From contig NC_033627.1 of the NCBI RefSeq assembly GCF_001540865.1, positions 9,525,267 through 9,589,266 of the forward strand: 64,000 nt of DNA, written 5' to 3'. The position numbers and the translations under genes were made by a program. A model generated the notes under the pieces. That model did no database searches, was not told the DNA's origin, and saw only the letters and a program-made list of their open reading frames with translations. Each line of letters begins with the position of its first letter. Position 1 is the stretch's first letter. Below, one piece after another: positions 38,126 to 51,863 of this stretch. The stretch comes from Ananas comosus. Lineage: Eukaryota; Streptophyta; Magnoliopsida; Poales; Bromeliaceae.

Positions 38126-39970
38126 TGTTACGCATTTTGGTGAAACTTTTTTTTTGAAAAAAATTAGCAGAAAACATATATTTTTTTGGAACCAGAAGAC
38201 TGTCTTAAACATGCACAGAGCAGCCACTTGAACAGAATCTTTCCTATACATGTACTATGTAGGAATCTATAGTACAACATTCAACTATCAAATCAACCAC
38301 AACAGTAATAACAACAACAACGGCAGCTTAAGGTGAATAAACAACTATCTAGTAGAGAGATGCTAATATTGAAAACTGAACTGAAAAAAAAAACTACATG
38401 AAAGTACCGAATACATCATTCACAACTACATATTAACATGAGTGATACTCAAATAACAAAACTCCAAAATAAAAGAGAATAAAACTAAATCTCGAAGTTA
38501 ATTTTAGGAGGACTAGTCTAACTAACAGTGCCCTAATGCACCATTTCGAACTTGTCCTCCAATGTCACCTACAGAAAATAGGAGATGAGAAATCTGTACA
38601 CATATATATCAGTGGATACCGCAATCTATCAAAGACAAGCTATACTCATTGATCAACAAAGGAGAGAGATAATATAAGTCAGACAGGTATGAACAAATTT
38701 GACTGATATAGTAGCAAAAGTAAAGTAAGGAAAACAAGTATGCAACTAAGCATCTAAAATAATACCTCTAGTGCAATAAGGGTATGCATATGCGCGCATC
38801 AATCTGATGAACAGTCTAAAATCCCAACTCAATCCAAATACCACCATATTGGTTTAAAGACTTGGCAATGTGTCACATGTGCTCAATTACCAAGCATATA
38901 ACCCCAGTGCTCAATTACTGAGCATATAATCCAATTACAAAAGATATCGCATAGGGCTCATGAGTGGAATTACAACTACTTTTCTTAGAAAGAATATCAT
39001 TGTGGTGGCAAAATTATGGGTGCAATGTGGGCCATATCGGGCCGGTACGACCCACATTCACCCGAGTTGAACTGGGCCAGAGGTTAGCTCGGCCCAACCT
39101 GGATAAAATCCATGCCTGGCACGAGCCCAGCCCAACCTGGATAAAATCCATGCCAGGCCGTGCCGGGCCGAATTTCATAGATGCCTGACCCAACACAGCC
39201 CTTTAGCTCGAATAGCACGGGTTGTGCTAGGCCGGGCCATGTTCCGTGCCGATCCTTTAATTTTTTAATAGGCCGGGCTCCGTGCCAGTTCTTTAATTTT
39301 TTAATATTTTAAAATATTTAAACTATTTTTAAAATAAAAAATAAATGATTTTCTTTCGGTTAAAATATTAAATAAAAAAATAAATTTATTAAAATATTTA
39401 TAAATTAATAAATTTTTAAAATAATTTTAAATTTTTATAAAGCTTTGAAATTTTTTAAAAAATCTCTTTTTTGAAGAGTTCTGTAAGCCCTTCGGGATAT
39501 AGGGCCAAGGCCCTAGGCCCTTCTTTTCATATCCTTTGGGAGTTGGGGAGTTAAGTTGGCTCTCCAAGTCCCAAGGTTTTGGGGAATTGGGCTCAGGAGC
39601 AACTTCCCAACTCCCCAGGGTCATTAGGCCGGGTTGTGCTAGCTCGGCAGGCACGGCCCATGCGGGCTGTGTCGTGCCAAGCCACAGACCAAATTGTTAA
39701 CCTGGCAAGGTCCAGGCCTCTAACGGGTCGCTCCGTGCTGGGCCAACGGGCTTAGCTAGACTGGCCCAGCATGGGCCATGTTGCCAGGTCCGGCCGGCCC
39801 GACACGGGTTCTACAATACCCGTGCCATGCCTAGGCCTGGCCCGTAATGGGCCACCCAGCCCGTAATGGGTCGCCCAACCCGTATTGGGCCACCCTGCCC
39901 ATTTTACATCCCTAGTTGCATACTAAATTCTTCATGAGCAATAGCGATCGATGCTATATGTCGGTCGCTG
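38126..39970 (-). mobile_element. Truncated 3' LTR of the minus-strand gypsy element, split by a hAT-like element
   Basis: Collinear with part of the LTR at 43822-47844, in the same order: the TGTTACGC end at 38126, the ATGCACAGAGCAGCCACTTG / CATGCAGACAGAATCTAC match, the GAACTTGTCCTCCAATGTCACCT match to 44420-44460, and GTCTAAAATCCCAACTCAATCC against 44645-44665. It continues after the insertion with CGATCGATGC (about 39945). Upstream it joins broken integrase sequence at about 39970, so the first part of this LTR and most of the integrase are deleted. The outer flanks do not form a target duplication, so shared origin with the 5' LTR is likely but not proven. Confidence 0.65.
39013..39914. 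mobile_element. hAT-like non-autonomous element rich in GGCCC motifs
   Basis: Interrupts the LTR. The left end TATGGGTGCAATGTGGG resembles the right end (reverse complement TAGGGATGTAAAATGGG), the style of plant hAT termini. Possible 8 bp duplication GTGGCAAA / GTTGCATA matches at 6 of 8. Both outer thirds carry many GGCCCG/CGGGCC repeats with long inverted complementarity; the centre (39290-39430) is AT-rich. Short ORFs here are compositional. Confidence 0.6.
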
Positions 39971-41040
39971 GTGCTCGGCGTTCACCTACTGACAAATCAA
40001 GCACTATGCCACGTGTTGTGCCCCATCTAACTTCATCCCTGGCCACCATAAGTTCTGCTTTTGGTCGTGATACATCTTGGTTCCGCCGAGATGTACAGTA
40101 TACGGGGATCGATGTGCCTCAGATAGGATCTTTCCTCAACTCCAAATCATCAGGCATACACCACCTGCCTCTGAAACAAAGAGATTCGTCAGAGTGGATG
40201 GAGAAGTCCTCTTCCTTACCCTGCTCGACATTCGTTCGCACCTTCTACAAGTACAGGTCACTCTGCTGTTAGAGCATGATCTGCTCTGTCAATGTGGGCT
40301 GCACCACTAGGATCATCAATTTAGCCGTGGCCCTAGTGGGAACAACCTCTATCTCGAGACGGCGGAACTCCTCCACTAGACGATCCTGCCTCGTAATCAT
40401 GAAAGACAACTCGGCTGGCGATTGCTTTCGGCTCAAGGCGTCAGCCACTATTTGCCTTTCCTAGATGATATTGAATAGAGAGGTCACAGTCTTTTAAGAG
40501 CTTGAGCCATCACCTTTGCCTGAGGTTTAGCTCCTTCTGGGTGAAGAGATACTTTAAGCTCTGATGATTACTGAAAACTTTGCAATGTGCCCCATAGAGA
40601 TAGTGCCTCCACAGTTTAAAGGCAAACACCACTGCTGCGAGCTCGAGATCATAAGTAGGGTAATTCCTCTCATAGTCCTTCAGCTAGCGTGAAACGTAAA
40701 CAATGATCCGGTCCTGCTGTATAAGCACACAACCCAATACTACCCGTGAGGCATCGCAATAGACCACGAAGTCCTCACTAGGTCACGGTAAGATCAGGGT
40801 GGATGCATGGGTCAATCTGTCGTTCAGCTCCTTAAAGCTCTGCTAACACTTAGGAGTCCACTGAAACTTTTCTCCTTTCCTGGTCAATTTGTTCAGCGGC
40901 GTAGCGATTTTGGCAAAGCCATCGACAAGTCATCGGCAATAACCCGCCAAACCAAGGAAGCTCCTGATCTCGGTCATAGTGGTTGGTCTAGGCCACTCAA
41001 CCACAGAGGCCATCTTATTCAGGTCCACTGTGATACCCGA
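39970..41040 (-). pseudogene. gypsy pol remnant: RNase H and start of integrase
   Basis: Minus-strand reading gives typical gypsy RNase H: DFVVYCDAS near 40770, [20 protein letters not shown] near 40690, then [10 protein letters not shown] and [19 protein letters not shown] sequence. The spacer with ADALSRK (about 40440) and the CFRGRWCMPDD block (about 40160) before the integrase zinc finger follow. Stops interrupt it (for example near 40275 and 40130). The integrase core is missing: the sequence runs into LTR homology at about 39970. Confidence 0.82.
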
Positions 41041-41621
41041 CTAAGTTATGATGTGCCCCAAGAAAAACACTTCGCGGAGCCAGAACTCGCACTTCTTGAG
41101 CTTAGCATAAAGCTTGTTCTCTTGAAGTAGCTTGAGTGCTCGTCGTAGATGATCCTCATATTCTTCGTCGCTCCGCGAGTAGATCGGTATGTCGTCAATG
41201 AAAATTACGACAAACTGATCCAAGTATGGCCAGAAGACTCCGTTCATCATGTCCATGAAGGCCGCCGGAGCATTAGTGAGCCCGAATGACATTACCGTAA
41301 ACTCGCAGTAGCCGTAACGAGTTTGAAAAGCTATCTTCGGCACATCCTCAACCCGAATCTTCAGCTGGTGATAATCGGACTACAGATCGATCTTCGAATA
41401 GACTAATGATCCCTGAAGCTGATTGAAAAGGTCGTCGATCCGAGGAAGAGGATACTTATTCTTTCCTGTGACTTTATTGAGCTCCAGATAGTCGATGCAT
41501 ATCCGTAGACTACTGTGCTTCTTTTTGATGAAGAGAACTAGTACACCCTAGGGAGATACACTAGGTATGATGAATCCCTTATCCAGGAGATCCTCGAGCT
41601 GAGCTGAAAGAGCTTTTCAGC
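41041..41621 (-). pseudogene. gypsy pol remnant: reverse transcriptase
   Basis: The segment 41343-41041 reads [42 protein letters not shown] and GHIIT without a stop. It includes the catalytic FIDD box, the gypsy form of YxDD. Upstream, 41620-41345 holds the N-terminal fingers (SYLVYLP, STVVYGY-like blocks) in shifting frames with stops. The conserved order PR-RT-RH (with integrase last) is that of Ty3/gypsy. Confidence 0.88.
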
Positions 41622-42352
41622 TCAGCGAAAGCCATTCGAGGGAGCCTTCGAGATCGGTGTTGTGCCAGGGACCAACTCAATAAAGAACTCGATCTCCCGG
41701 TCTGGAGGCATCCCTAGTAACTCTGTTGGAAATATGTCAAAAAACTCCCGAACTACCGGAATCTCCTCTAAAGCTGGTGCCGCCCAGCGGATGACATCCA
41801 CCGAAGCTAAATAGGCCACGCATCGGCCATTCACAAGCCTTTTGGCCCTAGCTGAGGAGATAGTCATAACGAAGAATGAGCTCTTACATGCTTGGTAAAA
41901 GAACTCCTCTTCATCGGGCACCGCGAATTCACAGTGCTCCGCTCGTAGTCAATAGAAGCGTGATGTTTGGTGAGCCAGTCCATCCCAAGCACCACATCGA
42001 ACTCTTTAATCGGGATTAGCACTAGATTCGCCAGGAACGCCCGATTGCCCAAAACAACCGGGAACGACATAATGCATATGTACGCTTCCAGATCAATTCC
42101 GGGCATCTCAATTCGGAGGGCCAAAGCGAGTGGACTCGAGGAAAAACCATGGTCACGTGCAAATGAATGCGATATGACTGAATGAGAAGCTCCAATATCA
42201 AAATGAGTTATAGCACAAGTGTAAAGAGTGGTAATACCTACAACGATGTCACTGCTCGTCTCGCCCTCGGGGTGGGACATGTTGTAGACATGCCCATGAG
42301 GTGCCTGGCACGCCCTCTCATTCTGGCGTGAAGTAGAGGGATGCCCACACAA
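41622..42352 (-). pseudogene. gypsy protease region and linker
   Basis: 42352-41864 contains CAITHFDIGASHSVIS, the retropepsin active-site region with FDIGAS where FDTGAS is usual, then DVVLGMDWLTKHHASIDYE. 41921-41622 continues with EIPVVREFFDIFPTELLGMPP and FFIELVPGTTPISK, the standard protease-RT linker. A frameshift separates the two near 41865-41920. The catalytic Asp-Gly pair is partly kept but the Thr-to-Ile change probably inactivates it. Confidence 0.85.
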
Positions 42353-43622
42353 TGTAGTAGCAGTCAGGGCTCCACAGTTCTAGCTCGGTGTGGCTAGAGA
42401 TGAAGCAGTACTCTGAGAGATCTCGCCCCCCTAGGGCAATTAGCCCGAATGTGGCGTGGCTAATCACACTGGAAACAGTGGTCCCTCAGCTGTGGGCAAG
42501 CAGTCACCAGATGCGCTTGCCCACAGATTACACAGGGTCGATCACTCTGTCACTGGCTACCCGACGGTGCGCTCTTAGCCGACTGCTGAGTGAACGGATG
42601 CTTTGGTGGCCTTTTACTGGAGAAAGAACCATCGCTCGACTTAGAGTGGGGACGCTTCTTGCCCCCATTCTTCTCGTACACATCCCGTTCGATTCGTGCC
42701 TCTTCCATATCATTCTAGATCATTAGGGTCCGATCCAGGCACTCATCGAACGTCATCACCCAGGCGATCAGAATTCGGATGTTGGGTTTCAAACCCCTAG
42801 CAAACATCCGGGCCTTGTGATACTCGTCGCGGACAACAAAAGGGATTAGTCCCACAATACGAGAAAAGTCCCGCTCATACTCCACCACGGTGCGGTTGCC
42901 CTACCTGAGCCGCTCCAGCTCGCGCTCCAGGCCCTGTTTGGTGCTGTCCTTAAAATACTAACTGTAGACAAGCTCTCGAAACTTTTTCCAAGGCGGGTAT
43001 GTCTCGACATACTTTTTCTCGAAGAGGCGCAACCACTAGACATATGCCTCATTCTCCAAGCAGTGAGTAGCCAACGAAACTCTATCCTGCTCCTCGATAT
43101 GCAGATCGCGAACAGCTTCTCTATGTGAGCAACCTAGCGCTCAACTGCCCAACCGTCATCATTCTTTCCCGCAAACTTTGGTGGATCAAACTTCCGAAAC
43201 TCCGCTAACCTCGCCCTGATGCGGGCGCCTTTCACTACAGGGGCATCAGTAACCCCAGCGAAAACCGTCATAGTGGCCGTCGTTGTCGTCGTCATGACAG
43301 CTGGAGTCGCGGCCGGTGCTGACGTAGCAGGATGATCCACGGTCGCCGGAGTGCCCTGTGCTGTAGGTGGAGCCGGGGCGGCACCAGCTGTAGCTTGCTG
43401 CTGCAAGAACTGCTAGAATAAACCGAAGAGGGTCGTCAGCTGACCCCTCATGTCAGCCACCTGGGCCTCGAGCTGCTGGGTATGAGTATCGCACAGCGGC
43501 TCAGTGCCCACTTGCTCTCCACCACCTCCACTCGTAGGGACCCGCTCTCTCGAGCTTCCAGATGCCTTCGCACCAGCGCGTCGACTACCACGACCTAGAC
43601 GAGGGGGTCTACCACGAGCTAT
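42353..43622 (-). pseudogene. gypsy gag remnant
   Basis: The start codon appears as ATA at 43622-43620 before GCTCGTGGTAGACC. An N-terminal Ala/Pro/Thr-rich segment (43406-43134) leads to FRKFDPPKFAG, VAHIEKLFA and the retrotransposon gag domain (about 43130-42750). A basic linker and a zinc-knuckle region with CVICGQAHLVTACPQ and CFQCD follow near 42530-42440. Stops occur at about 43415, 43040, 42960, 42905 and 42715. Not translatable as one protein. Confidence 0.85.
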
Positions 43623-43800
43623 CTGAAACAGAAAATACTGTCAAGCTAGTGAATCGACTCAGCAAACACACACCGGGACTCAAACCCAAACCCCTCACTT
43701 GCGTGCCTATACACCTTTGGTCTTCCTATAGGTCAACCTAACCAGTAGTTCAGCTTATTTTTCAAAAAGGATCCATGAATGAAGCCATGGTTATAAACTT

Positions 43801-43821
43801 GGCTCGGATACTACCTTAATC
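43801..43821 (-). other. Decayed primer-binding site of the gypsy element
   Basis: Directly inside the 5' LTR, the minus strand reads GGTAGTATCCGAGCC, a mutated form of the initiator-Met site TTGGTATCAGAGCC seen intact at 51864-51877. Confidence 0.6.
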
Positions 43822-46800
43822 TGTCACGCCCCGGGATCCCTTTATAGTTTTTGGATCAGCAAAAACTGCCCAAAACTTTTTTTTTTAAACATTGACCCAA
43901 GAGTAACAGACCCACCAAAAATACAGGGAATCCACTGTTCATGCAGACAGAATCTACCCTATATTTGCATGGCATCGCACATAGTACAAGTTACAACCAC
44001 AGCCATTCACAACACATATTTACAAATACATTCACCACGACATAGTTTAGTAATGATAAATCATCCACATCTCTTAATTGAAAGTGTTTCCTACCCGAAA
44101 ACTCACTTTGAAATACTAAAATCATGAAAACTATAAAACCTTTTTTGAAAACCGTTTTTCACACGGAAATCTTTATCTTTTAAAAGCGAGCTATCACGAG
44201 GGGTAGAAAACCATTTTCATAAATCCCCACGATGTTCATAAAACATATTTATTTAATATTATGAAACATGCCATAAGTAAGGTCAAACCAAAACAAAACC
44301 AAATAAAGCTAAACTGAACCACATAAAGTCTAAATTATTTATTAATGAAAAAGGGGTGGAATTTAGAACCGAATGCCACCAGGTCGATACCTCTAACGCT
44401 TGCTAGATACGCGCCTCATGTCTCATCCCGACTCGGTCTGCCAAGCTCACCTGAAATGGAGGGGAGGGTGAGAAACCAAACAAGGGTCTCCTAGTGGGTA
44501 CCGCAAGCCAACGAGGGCGAGTATACTCACTGGTAACCAAAATGTAACGTGGAAGGTAATACAGTCACAACATCAATAGGAAACAAGATACATACATATG
44601 CAACTATTGCTACTGTAAATAACATGCGTCAACCGAACGATCAGTCCAAAATACCCAATCCAAAATCCGTCGTGTTGGTCTAAGGATCTTAGGCAAGTGC
44701 CACGCCGCTCTAAATAACATATAACCCTAGTATAAGCTCTTGGGTTCACGGGTCGAAAGTCCGACCATTTTTTTGGAAAAGAACACAGTTGCGGTGGCCA
44801 AACCACTGGTGTACGTGAAATGTATACAAGCAGTGGTGATCGATGTAAATATGATCAATAGCCATCGGCAAGTAACCAACAATCAACCCCTCGGGGTGTA
44901 CCGACCAATTAGGTCATCAAACAACCAGAATCTCAAAACCGACAAACTGGGTCATAACTGGTGTCACGTCATGCACAGATATACTCAACAACCGCTCTAC
45001 TCCTAGATCATGACAGTCGAATGTAAAAGTAACTAAGTAAAGCAACATATAATGAAGTCATATGGTGCTAGGCTTAATAATCATAGGTAATGCGAGGAAC
45101 ATAAAAAGAGAGGGTGGAGGGAATGTCACCGAGCGTGCACTACTAGACCGATTTCGGATCGAAGTACCCACCTGTTACAGTGTCGCGCCTGTCTCTGGAT
45201 CGCGCATGATCGTCGAACGGACCTACGAAAGGCCCACAAGGTCAGGGTCCAATCCACCGACTCAAATCATAGTACTCACAATCTGCAGAACTCACCACGA
45301 AATCAGTTTCCCAAGAACTGATCCCCGTAATTTGCCAGAAGTCTCGAAAATCGCATCTGGACACCACCGGGACCCATAAAGTGTCCCGAAATGCATCAAC
45401 TCAAGTCACGAGTCAGCCGTTGCCTCGAAACACACCAATTTGGTTATCCAAGAAGTCAACACTAAAATTCACGTCCAAACGATTATCGTCGAATAATTGT
45501 TCCAACCCGGATTCCCGTAAGTGTCAATTTCGTCACCAGAACCCTTCGCCGCTCACCTGTCGTCTCCGAACTCTCGGAATGACGTAGGTGACCAACCAAC
45601 AAGGCTCTACGGCAAAATAGTGGGCATTCCAACAACGTCGGAAAAAATCTGACCCAAAATTGTGTTTCGCCGGCGAATTTTGCCAAAAAATGCACCGAAA
45701 TCGATATTCGGTCTTTGCGAAGGGTTTTGAACCTTGGAGGGTCAGTCCAGAGGTCCTCTACCACATATACACGCTGCCCATAGCAACCGAAAGGCAACAA
45801 ATTGCACAAAAGCCCCTACAATTTTAAGTAATCAGCATATTTTATGTAAATAGAGAGGTTTCATAGATCATTACCACTAATCGAGGGTTTTTCGAGGTCA
45901 GTCGAGACACGGGTTGACAAGTCTCGACAAGGCGGAGGCCTGCTTACTGTCCGGAGCACTGCAGAATACTGCGAAAAGCATGGGAGCAAGCCAAATTTTA
46001 GCGAACAATGCGCACGAGGAGCACCAGGGCCGAACTCATAGATTCGGGACTCGTCGACCACAGATGAGGTGAGCACTGTGATTAGCGTTGACCAGAGGTC
46101 ACAGTGCTCACCCCCTCGGCGGCGGCTCGGCGGCGAGCAGATCGGCGGCAGGGAGGTGCGGCCGACGAGGAGGAGGCCGGTGCTCTTGCTGCCCGGCAAC
46201 GGGAGACGGTGGCGGTAGTGCTGGACCAACCCGATCCCTCGAGGGTTAAGCTTAGGTTCGGCTTGCTTCTCCGGCCACTGCCAGGGTGGGGAAGGCCGAA
46301 AGGGTGGTGCGGCATTCCCCTGAAAACGAGTGGAGAGGTAGGCGATAGCGGCCGGCGGCCGAGAAGGCAGTGCGGCAAGGCTTGGCCGAACCAGCCCTAA
46401 ATAGCTGTAGAGATGCAGCAGCCGTGGCCGTGGCGCTCTGGAGCGGCTGCGGCCCGCACGAGAGATCGCCGGAGGTCCCCGGGTGGCGACGACAAGGGGC
46501 CCGTTGGTAAAGGGTGCACCCTGCACAAGTAGGCCGAGATGGAGGAAGGTGGTGGTAATGTGAGAGGGAGAGCAAGAGAATGGGATGCTTTTCCGGCGAC
46601 CGGAGGTACGTGCCGACAGCCAGGAGGCGCGCGGCGCCGGCAGAGAAGGGAGAATGGGCAGCTGGGGGCTCAGCTAAGGACAATGAGGCTAGAGTTAGGG
46701 TTTTGGATCATGAAAACCCTATTTCATGTTTATATATAGGAATGTAGTTTGCGTGTAAGTCCTCCATTTTCCATCATTTCATGCTGAGTCCCTCGCAACA

Positions 46801-47084
46801 CGTGTAAAACGTGAGCACGCACCTCCAAGTGCGATATCACATGATTCGGTACATAAAATATAGGATTTTTTTGCAAAGTTTTTGATTTTTCCACTTTGAC
46901 CCTTCCTCGATGATCGCATGATATTAGGAGATCTGTCCGTCGGATTTGCAAACGGATTACACCAACGCTTCCGGCACTGCCGAACTATCGAGTTCATGAT
47001 TTTGTTGCGCCTGAATTGGTCGCAGATTCGGGACAGAATCCATCCTATCACCGGTTCACACATACCACACACATATATATGCAT

Positions 47085-47779
<695 letters not shown>

Positions 47780-47844
47780 CAAATTTAAATAAAAATTCAA
47801 ATTCAAATTTGAATTTTTCTTGATTAAAAGTCTCGGATATTACA

Positions 47845-48221
47845 ATGAACAAAAATTTAATAACTGAAGTGGAGAAATTACGATGATAAGTCAAATGGTG
47901 CAAAAGATATAGCCAACCATGCAATGGAATAGAAAGATATGAGAAAGTAACCGAGTAGACAGCACTTTTCTAACTTTGAATCGAAGCACTCACCTATAAG
48001 CTAAATAACTAAGTCTGTAACTCCACCATTGCCTCAAGGCGCTATGTGAAACTAGACATAAATACTGAATGTCAATGTAAATCGCTTAGTGTCCTCTATG
48101 CCAACCGATACACCTATACCGCACCAAAGTGCACATCAAATGCTCGGAACTCAATTTAACAATCTGACTTTCGGGACTAGATCTACCCTTGATCTAGCTC
48201 TACAAGAGTCCAAACTGCTCC
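47845..48221. other. Unassigned stretch left of the tandem duplication
   Basis: Nothing coding is seen. The GTCCAAACTGCTCC / ATCTAGCTCTAC words give no recognisable family. Confidence 0.4.
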
Positions 48222-49834
48222 TAACGTCAAACCATCAACAACCCTCAGCAATAATGTTTTATTAGTTTAGAGATTTGCGCTTTGCAGTAGATAGAAACTA
48301 TAAAAGTTATAAAATGATCTCTATTTGTTATTTGAATATTTAGATACACCAAATCTATTCAAGCTCAAATACAGATATTAGAGATTTTCAATCAAACGTG
48401 TTTCTTACGTATATTAGAGATTTTCAATCAAATGTATTTCTTAAAGTATAAAAACATTAATTTTATCATGAATTCACAACAAATAAAAAAAAATTAAACA
48501 ACAGATGTAAAAAGCAAAACAGATTGCACTGGAAGGGAAAAAGTGACTCAAACTAAGTAAGCAAGTCTTTATTTGTAAATATAAAAACTATAATCTATAA
48601 TTAAACAAGACAACTTGAGAAATCAAAAGGACTAATTAAACCTTCAATTTTTTTAAAAAAATTTCAATGGTTTTCACATATAATGCCATAAAAATTAAAA
48701 CTTTTGAAACAAAAAAAGGAAGAAATTTTAGTGTTATAAATTATATAAAGTGGACAATACCTTGAGCGATGACGCCAGAGTCAATAAAAGAGAGAGTTCC
48801 TTGAACCTTCGTATTGATGTCCATGCTTTCATTAACAAATATTTAAGCAATTTAATTAAACATAAAAATAATTAAAGAAATTAATCTATATCTAATAATA
48901 TTAGTTGTAACGATCCGATCCGCTAGTAACAATAACTCGTTGGGCCCAAACAACCGGTCCAAAATGCTTAAGCCCAGTTATTATTATTAGTGTGTAGATC
49001 TTATATAAACTAATCGGAATCAGTATCTCATCCGATGCGGGACTATTGGGGGCGTAACATTAGTTGTTAAGAAAAGCTCATCATAACAGTACTAGTAAAG
49101 AAAGCACTCCTTCGGCGTCTATTTCCCCCGCTTCCCCCCTCCAACATCAAACCAACAACTCTCATCAAATAATAATTTACTAGTTTAGAGACCCACACTT
49201 CACAGTGGATACAAACTATAAAAGTTATAAACTGATCTCTATTTATTATTTGAAGTTTTATTTAGATAAAACAAATCTATTCAAGCTCAAATACAGATAT
49301 TAGTGATTTCTAATTAAATGTTTTTCTTAAAGTATAAAAACATACATTTTAATATGAATTCGCAACAAATCGAAAAAAGAATAAAATAGTAGATGTAGAA
49401 AGCAAAATAGATTGCAGCGGAAGGGAGATCGACTCAAACTAAGTAAGCAAGCCTTTATTTGTAGATATAAAAACTATAATCTATAATTAAACAAAACAGC
49501 TTAAGAAATCAAAAAGACTAAATAAAGCTTCAATTTTTTAAAAAATTTCAATGCTTTTCACATATAATGCCATAAAAATTAAAACTTTTGAAACAAAAAA
49601 TAAGCATAAATTTTGGTGCTATGAATTGTTCGAAGTGGATAGTACCTTGAGCATTCCTCAAATCTCTGGATTGGTGACCATGCTCTCATTAACAAACATG
49701 TAAGGAATTAAATTAAATATAAAAATAATTGAAGAAATTAATGTAAGTCTAATAATATTATTTGTTAAGAATATCTCATGAAGACACTAATAAAGAAAAT
49801 GCTCCTTCGATGTCTACTTCTCCTGCTCCTTTAC
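48222..49834. repeat. Diverged tandem duplication, units 48222-49145 and 49146-49834
   Basis: The two units share TTTAGAGA.., AATCTATTCAAGCTCAAATA, CACATATAATGCCATAAAAA and TCTAATAATATTA in the same order, and an extra block before each. Unit 1 carries a 154-base solo LTR plus its duplication; subtracting it gives a period of about 765 bases. Unit 2 ends at a gypsy LTR fragment. No ORF or function recognised. Confidence 0.88.
48906..49059 (+). mobile_element. Solo TRIM-type LTR, 154 bp, TSD TTAGT
   Basis: Starts TGTAACGATCCGATCCGC and ends GGGGGCGTAACA; TTAGT lies on both sides (48901-48905, 49060-49064). The second duplication unit lacks it at the same point, an empty site that confirms the insertion. 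Confidence 0.9.
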
Positions 49835-50104
49835 TGTCACGCCCCGAGACCGATACCAATTTGGGCCGGTTCGGGCACGTCAAACAGACGCCGAACGAAC
49901 AGAGTTTTTCCTCTCCGCCCAAGGCTTATCACCTGTACATTTTCAAGTAAAGAAAAGCACTAGCGGAAATATACACAAACGGCTTACACGAGGGTAAGCA
50001 ATAGCCAAGAGTGAGAGAATAGTAACCTAAACATTTAACATGTACTATAATTCAAACTTTGATCACATACATTGCAACCAACATTTTCATTCACAATTCT
50101 TTAC
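49835..50104 (-). mobile_element. gypsy LTR 3' end fragment, minus orientation
   Basis: The minus strand ends with GGAAAAACTCTGTTCGTTCG, then GGTCTCGGGGCGTGACA, matching the end of the plus-strand LTR at 58025-58097. Only about 270 bases are assigned. The right edge is uncertain. Confidence 0.6.
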
Positions 50105-51856
50105 ATAGCTAGCTTGGTTTGGAGCCCTATAAGAGGTTAGCAGCAATTTTGCTCTCTTGAGATTTGATTTAGGGAAGGTTTTTGGACTTTAACCTAGTTT
50201 TTGGAAAACTAGGGTTTTATTTGTGTTTTCTTTTGTTTGAGGTTTTGAGGCTTAAATGTTGGTTCCAATACTTCCTTTTAGGTTGGAATTGTAGCATCCT
50301 AATCTTCTTTGAGAATTTGGAACGATTTTTCCTCATCTAAGATATTTTTTTACCTATTTATGGCTAGATTTTTTAAATTTTGTGGGGTGTTCGTTCGAAA
50401 CCCCTAACCCCCTTAGAATTTTTGTTAGAGTTCTAGGAGGCTAGCGGACAACTCCATTCGCACCAACGAAGGAGTTTCGAGGGGTATCCAGTGGGTTCGA
50501 CCTCACCAAAACGGGTGAACTCCTCCTATATTATTTTCTATGTTGGAAAATGAAAAATCGTATACATTCATGATAGATGTAGCCTAAATGAATTTTTGAA
50601 TCCCTAAAATATACATGTTATATGTCAAATTTATATCCTCTATATAGTAGAGTGAGAATTGCACATGGGACTTGTATGTGAAATGACATCTCTTATACTA
50701 TGTTAGAAATCATGTTGTGAGTAGTAAAATGACAAGTCTTACGTGCCTATGGATAAATGAATTACACATGACATAGTGGACATAAACTTCATGTATTGAC
50801 ACTTGACTTAGTAAATGATTAAACCTCAATAATGTGACATAGAACCGACCTTGGGTCGCTAGTACTTGTACCATGTTTAAGACAAGATGACCGAGGACTT
50901 GATATGGATAATCATGCTTGTTTGCAATTGTGCTCATTCGCACAAGCTTGTGAGGATCGCTCCCTACAAGCCGGCATTTTTGAGTTAGCCTATGCAACAT
51001 ATGCTTGCCCGTGCGGGATTGTAAGGCTCATTCCTAGAGGGAAAATGTTGACTACCACGGGGCCATTAGGCACGGTGCAAGCCGGATTACACTTGTGTGT
51101 GTCCTTGTTGGATTGAACAATGACATTAAACAATGATATTTAGCAGTATATTGTGACACCACTACTAGATAGTGCATATAGTTGGACATGCTTATCCATG
51201 TTAGAATAGCTTCATTACATGTTAAACATCATGATAGTTGGAGGCATTGTAGCTTAGTAAATTATTACTTGCATAGTACTCATGTTATCCCTTAGTTGCT
51301 CATTTACTACTTATGCCTCGGTGCCCTAGTGGTGTATTTCGCTGATATCGACGGCTTACCCACTGGGAACTATTGACTAATAGTTTTCATTCCTATTTTG
51401 TTGATATTTTTATTTTCAGTGCCATCCACACCGGGAGAGGTTAGGGATCGCAGCAAGGGGGTCGCATCTAGCTAGTCTTAGCTTGGAGTTTCTACTAGGT
51501 GGTCGCCTCTCTTTTGTCTTTGTTCGAGAGGTGCATTGTACCCGATGTATAAAGACCACTCTTTTGTATTTTGCTCTTTTGTATGTGGATTTCATTATGC
51601 ATGTATTTGGAGGTTTATTGTTATTTAGCTATTTTACTTCCTATACTTGTTTTTAGAGAGTAGGTTATGTTTATGCTCTGATATCATGCTAGATGTTGTT
51701 CTATCCTTGTATGGTTTTATCTTGTTATTGTAGACGCCTTATATGTTTTTGGTATATGGCGGGTCTGAGCACGCATTGTGTCCACTGGAGATGCCTTGTG
51801 CATACGGCGGGTCTGTGACGCATTGGACAGGCTTCCGCTGGGGCTCGGGTGTGACA
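50105..51856 (+). mobile_element. 5' LTR of the plus-strand gypsy element (left edge uncertain)
   Basis: Ends GCTCGGGTGTGACA at 51856, a few bases before an intact primer-binding site. It contains CCCACTGGGAACTAT at 51359-51373, also found at 57640-57656 and, as CCCACTGGGAGG, in the larger LTR family near 4120. The left boundary is not defined; the sequence may be truncated or hold other debris. Confidence 0.55.
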
Positions 51857-51863
51857 GATTATA

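Noticed and set aside
38964..39196. ORFs of 60-74 aa in the GGCCC-rich region
   Set aside because: Repetitive composition of a non-autonomous hAT-like element; both strands are open for the same reason.
46082..46683. GC-rich ORFs of about 100-220 aa as a host gene
   Set aside because: They are within the gypsy LTR and correspond to the block at 1560-2290; no frame is conserved between the two copies as far as I can see.
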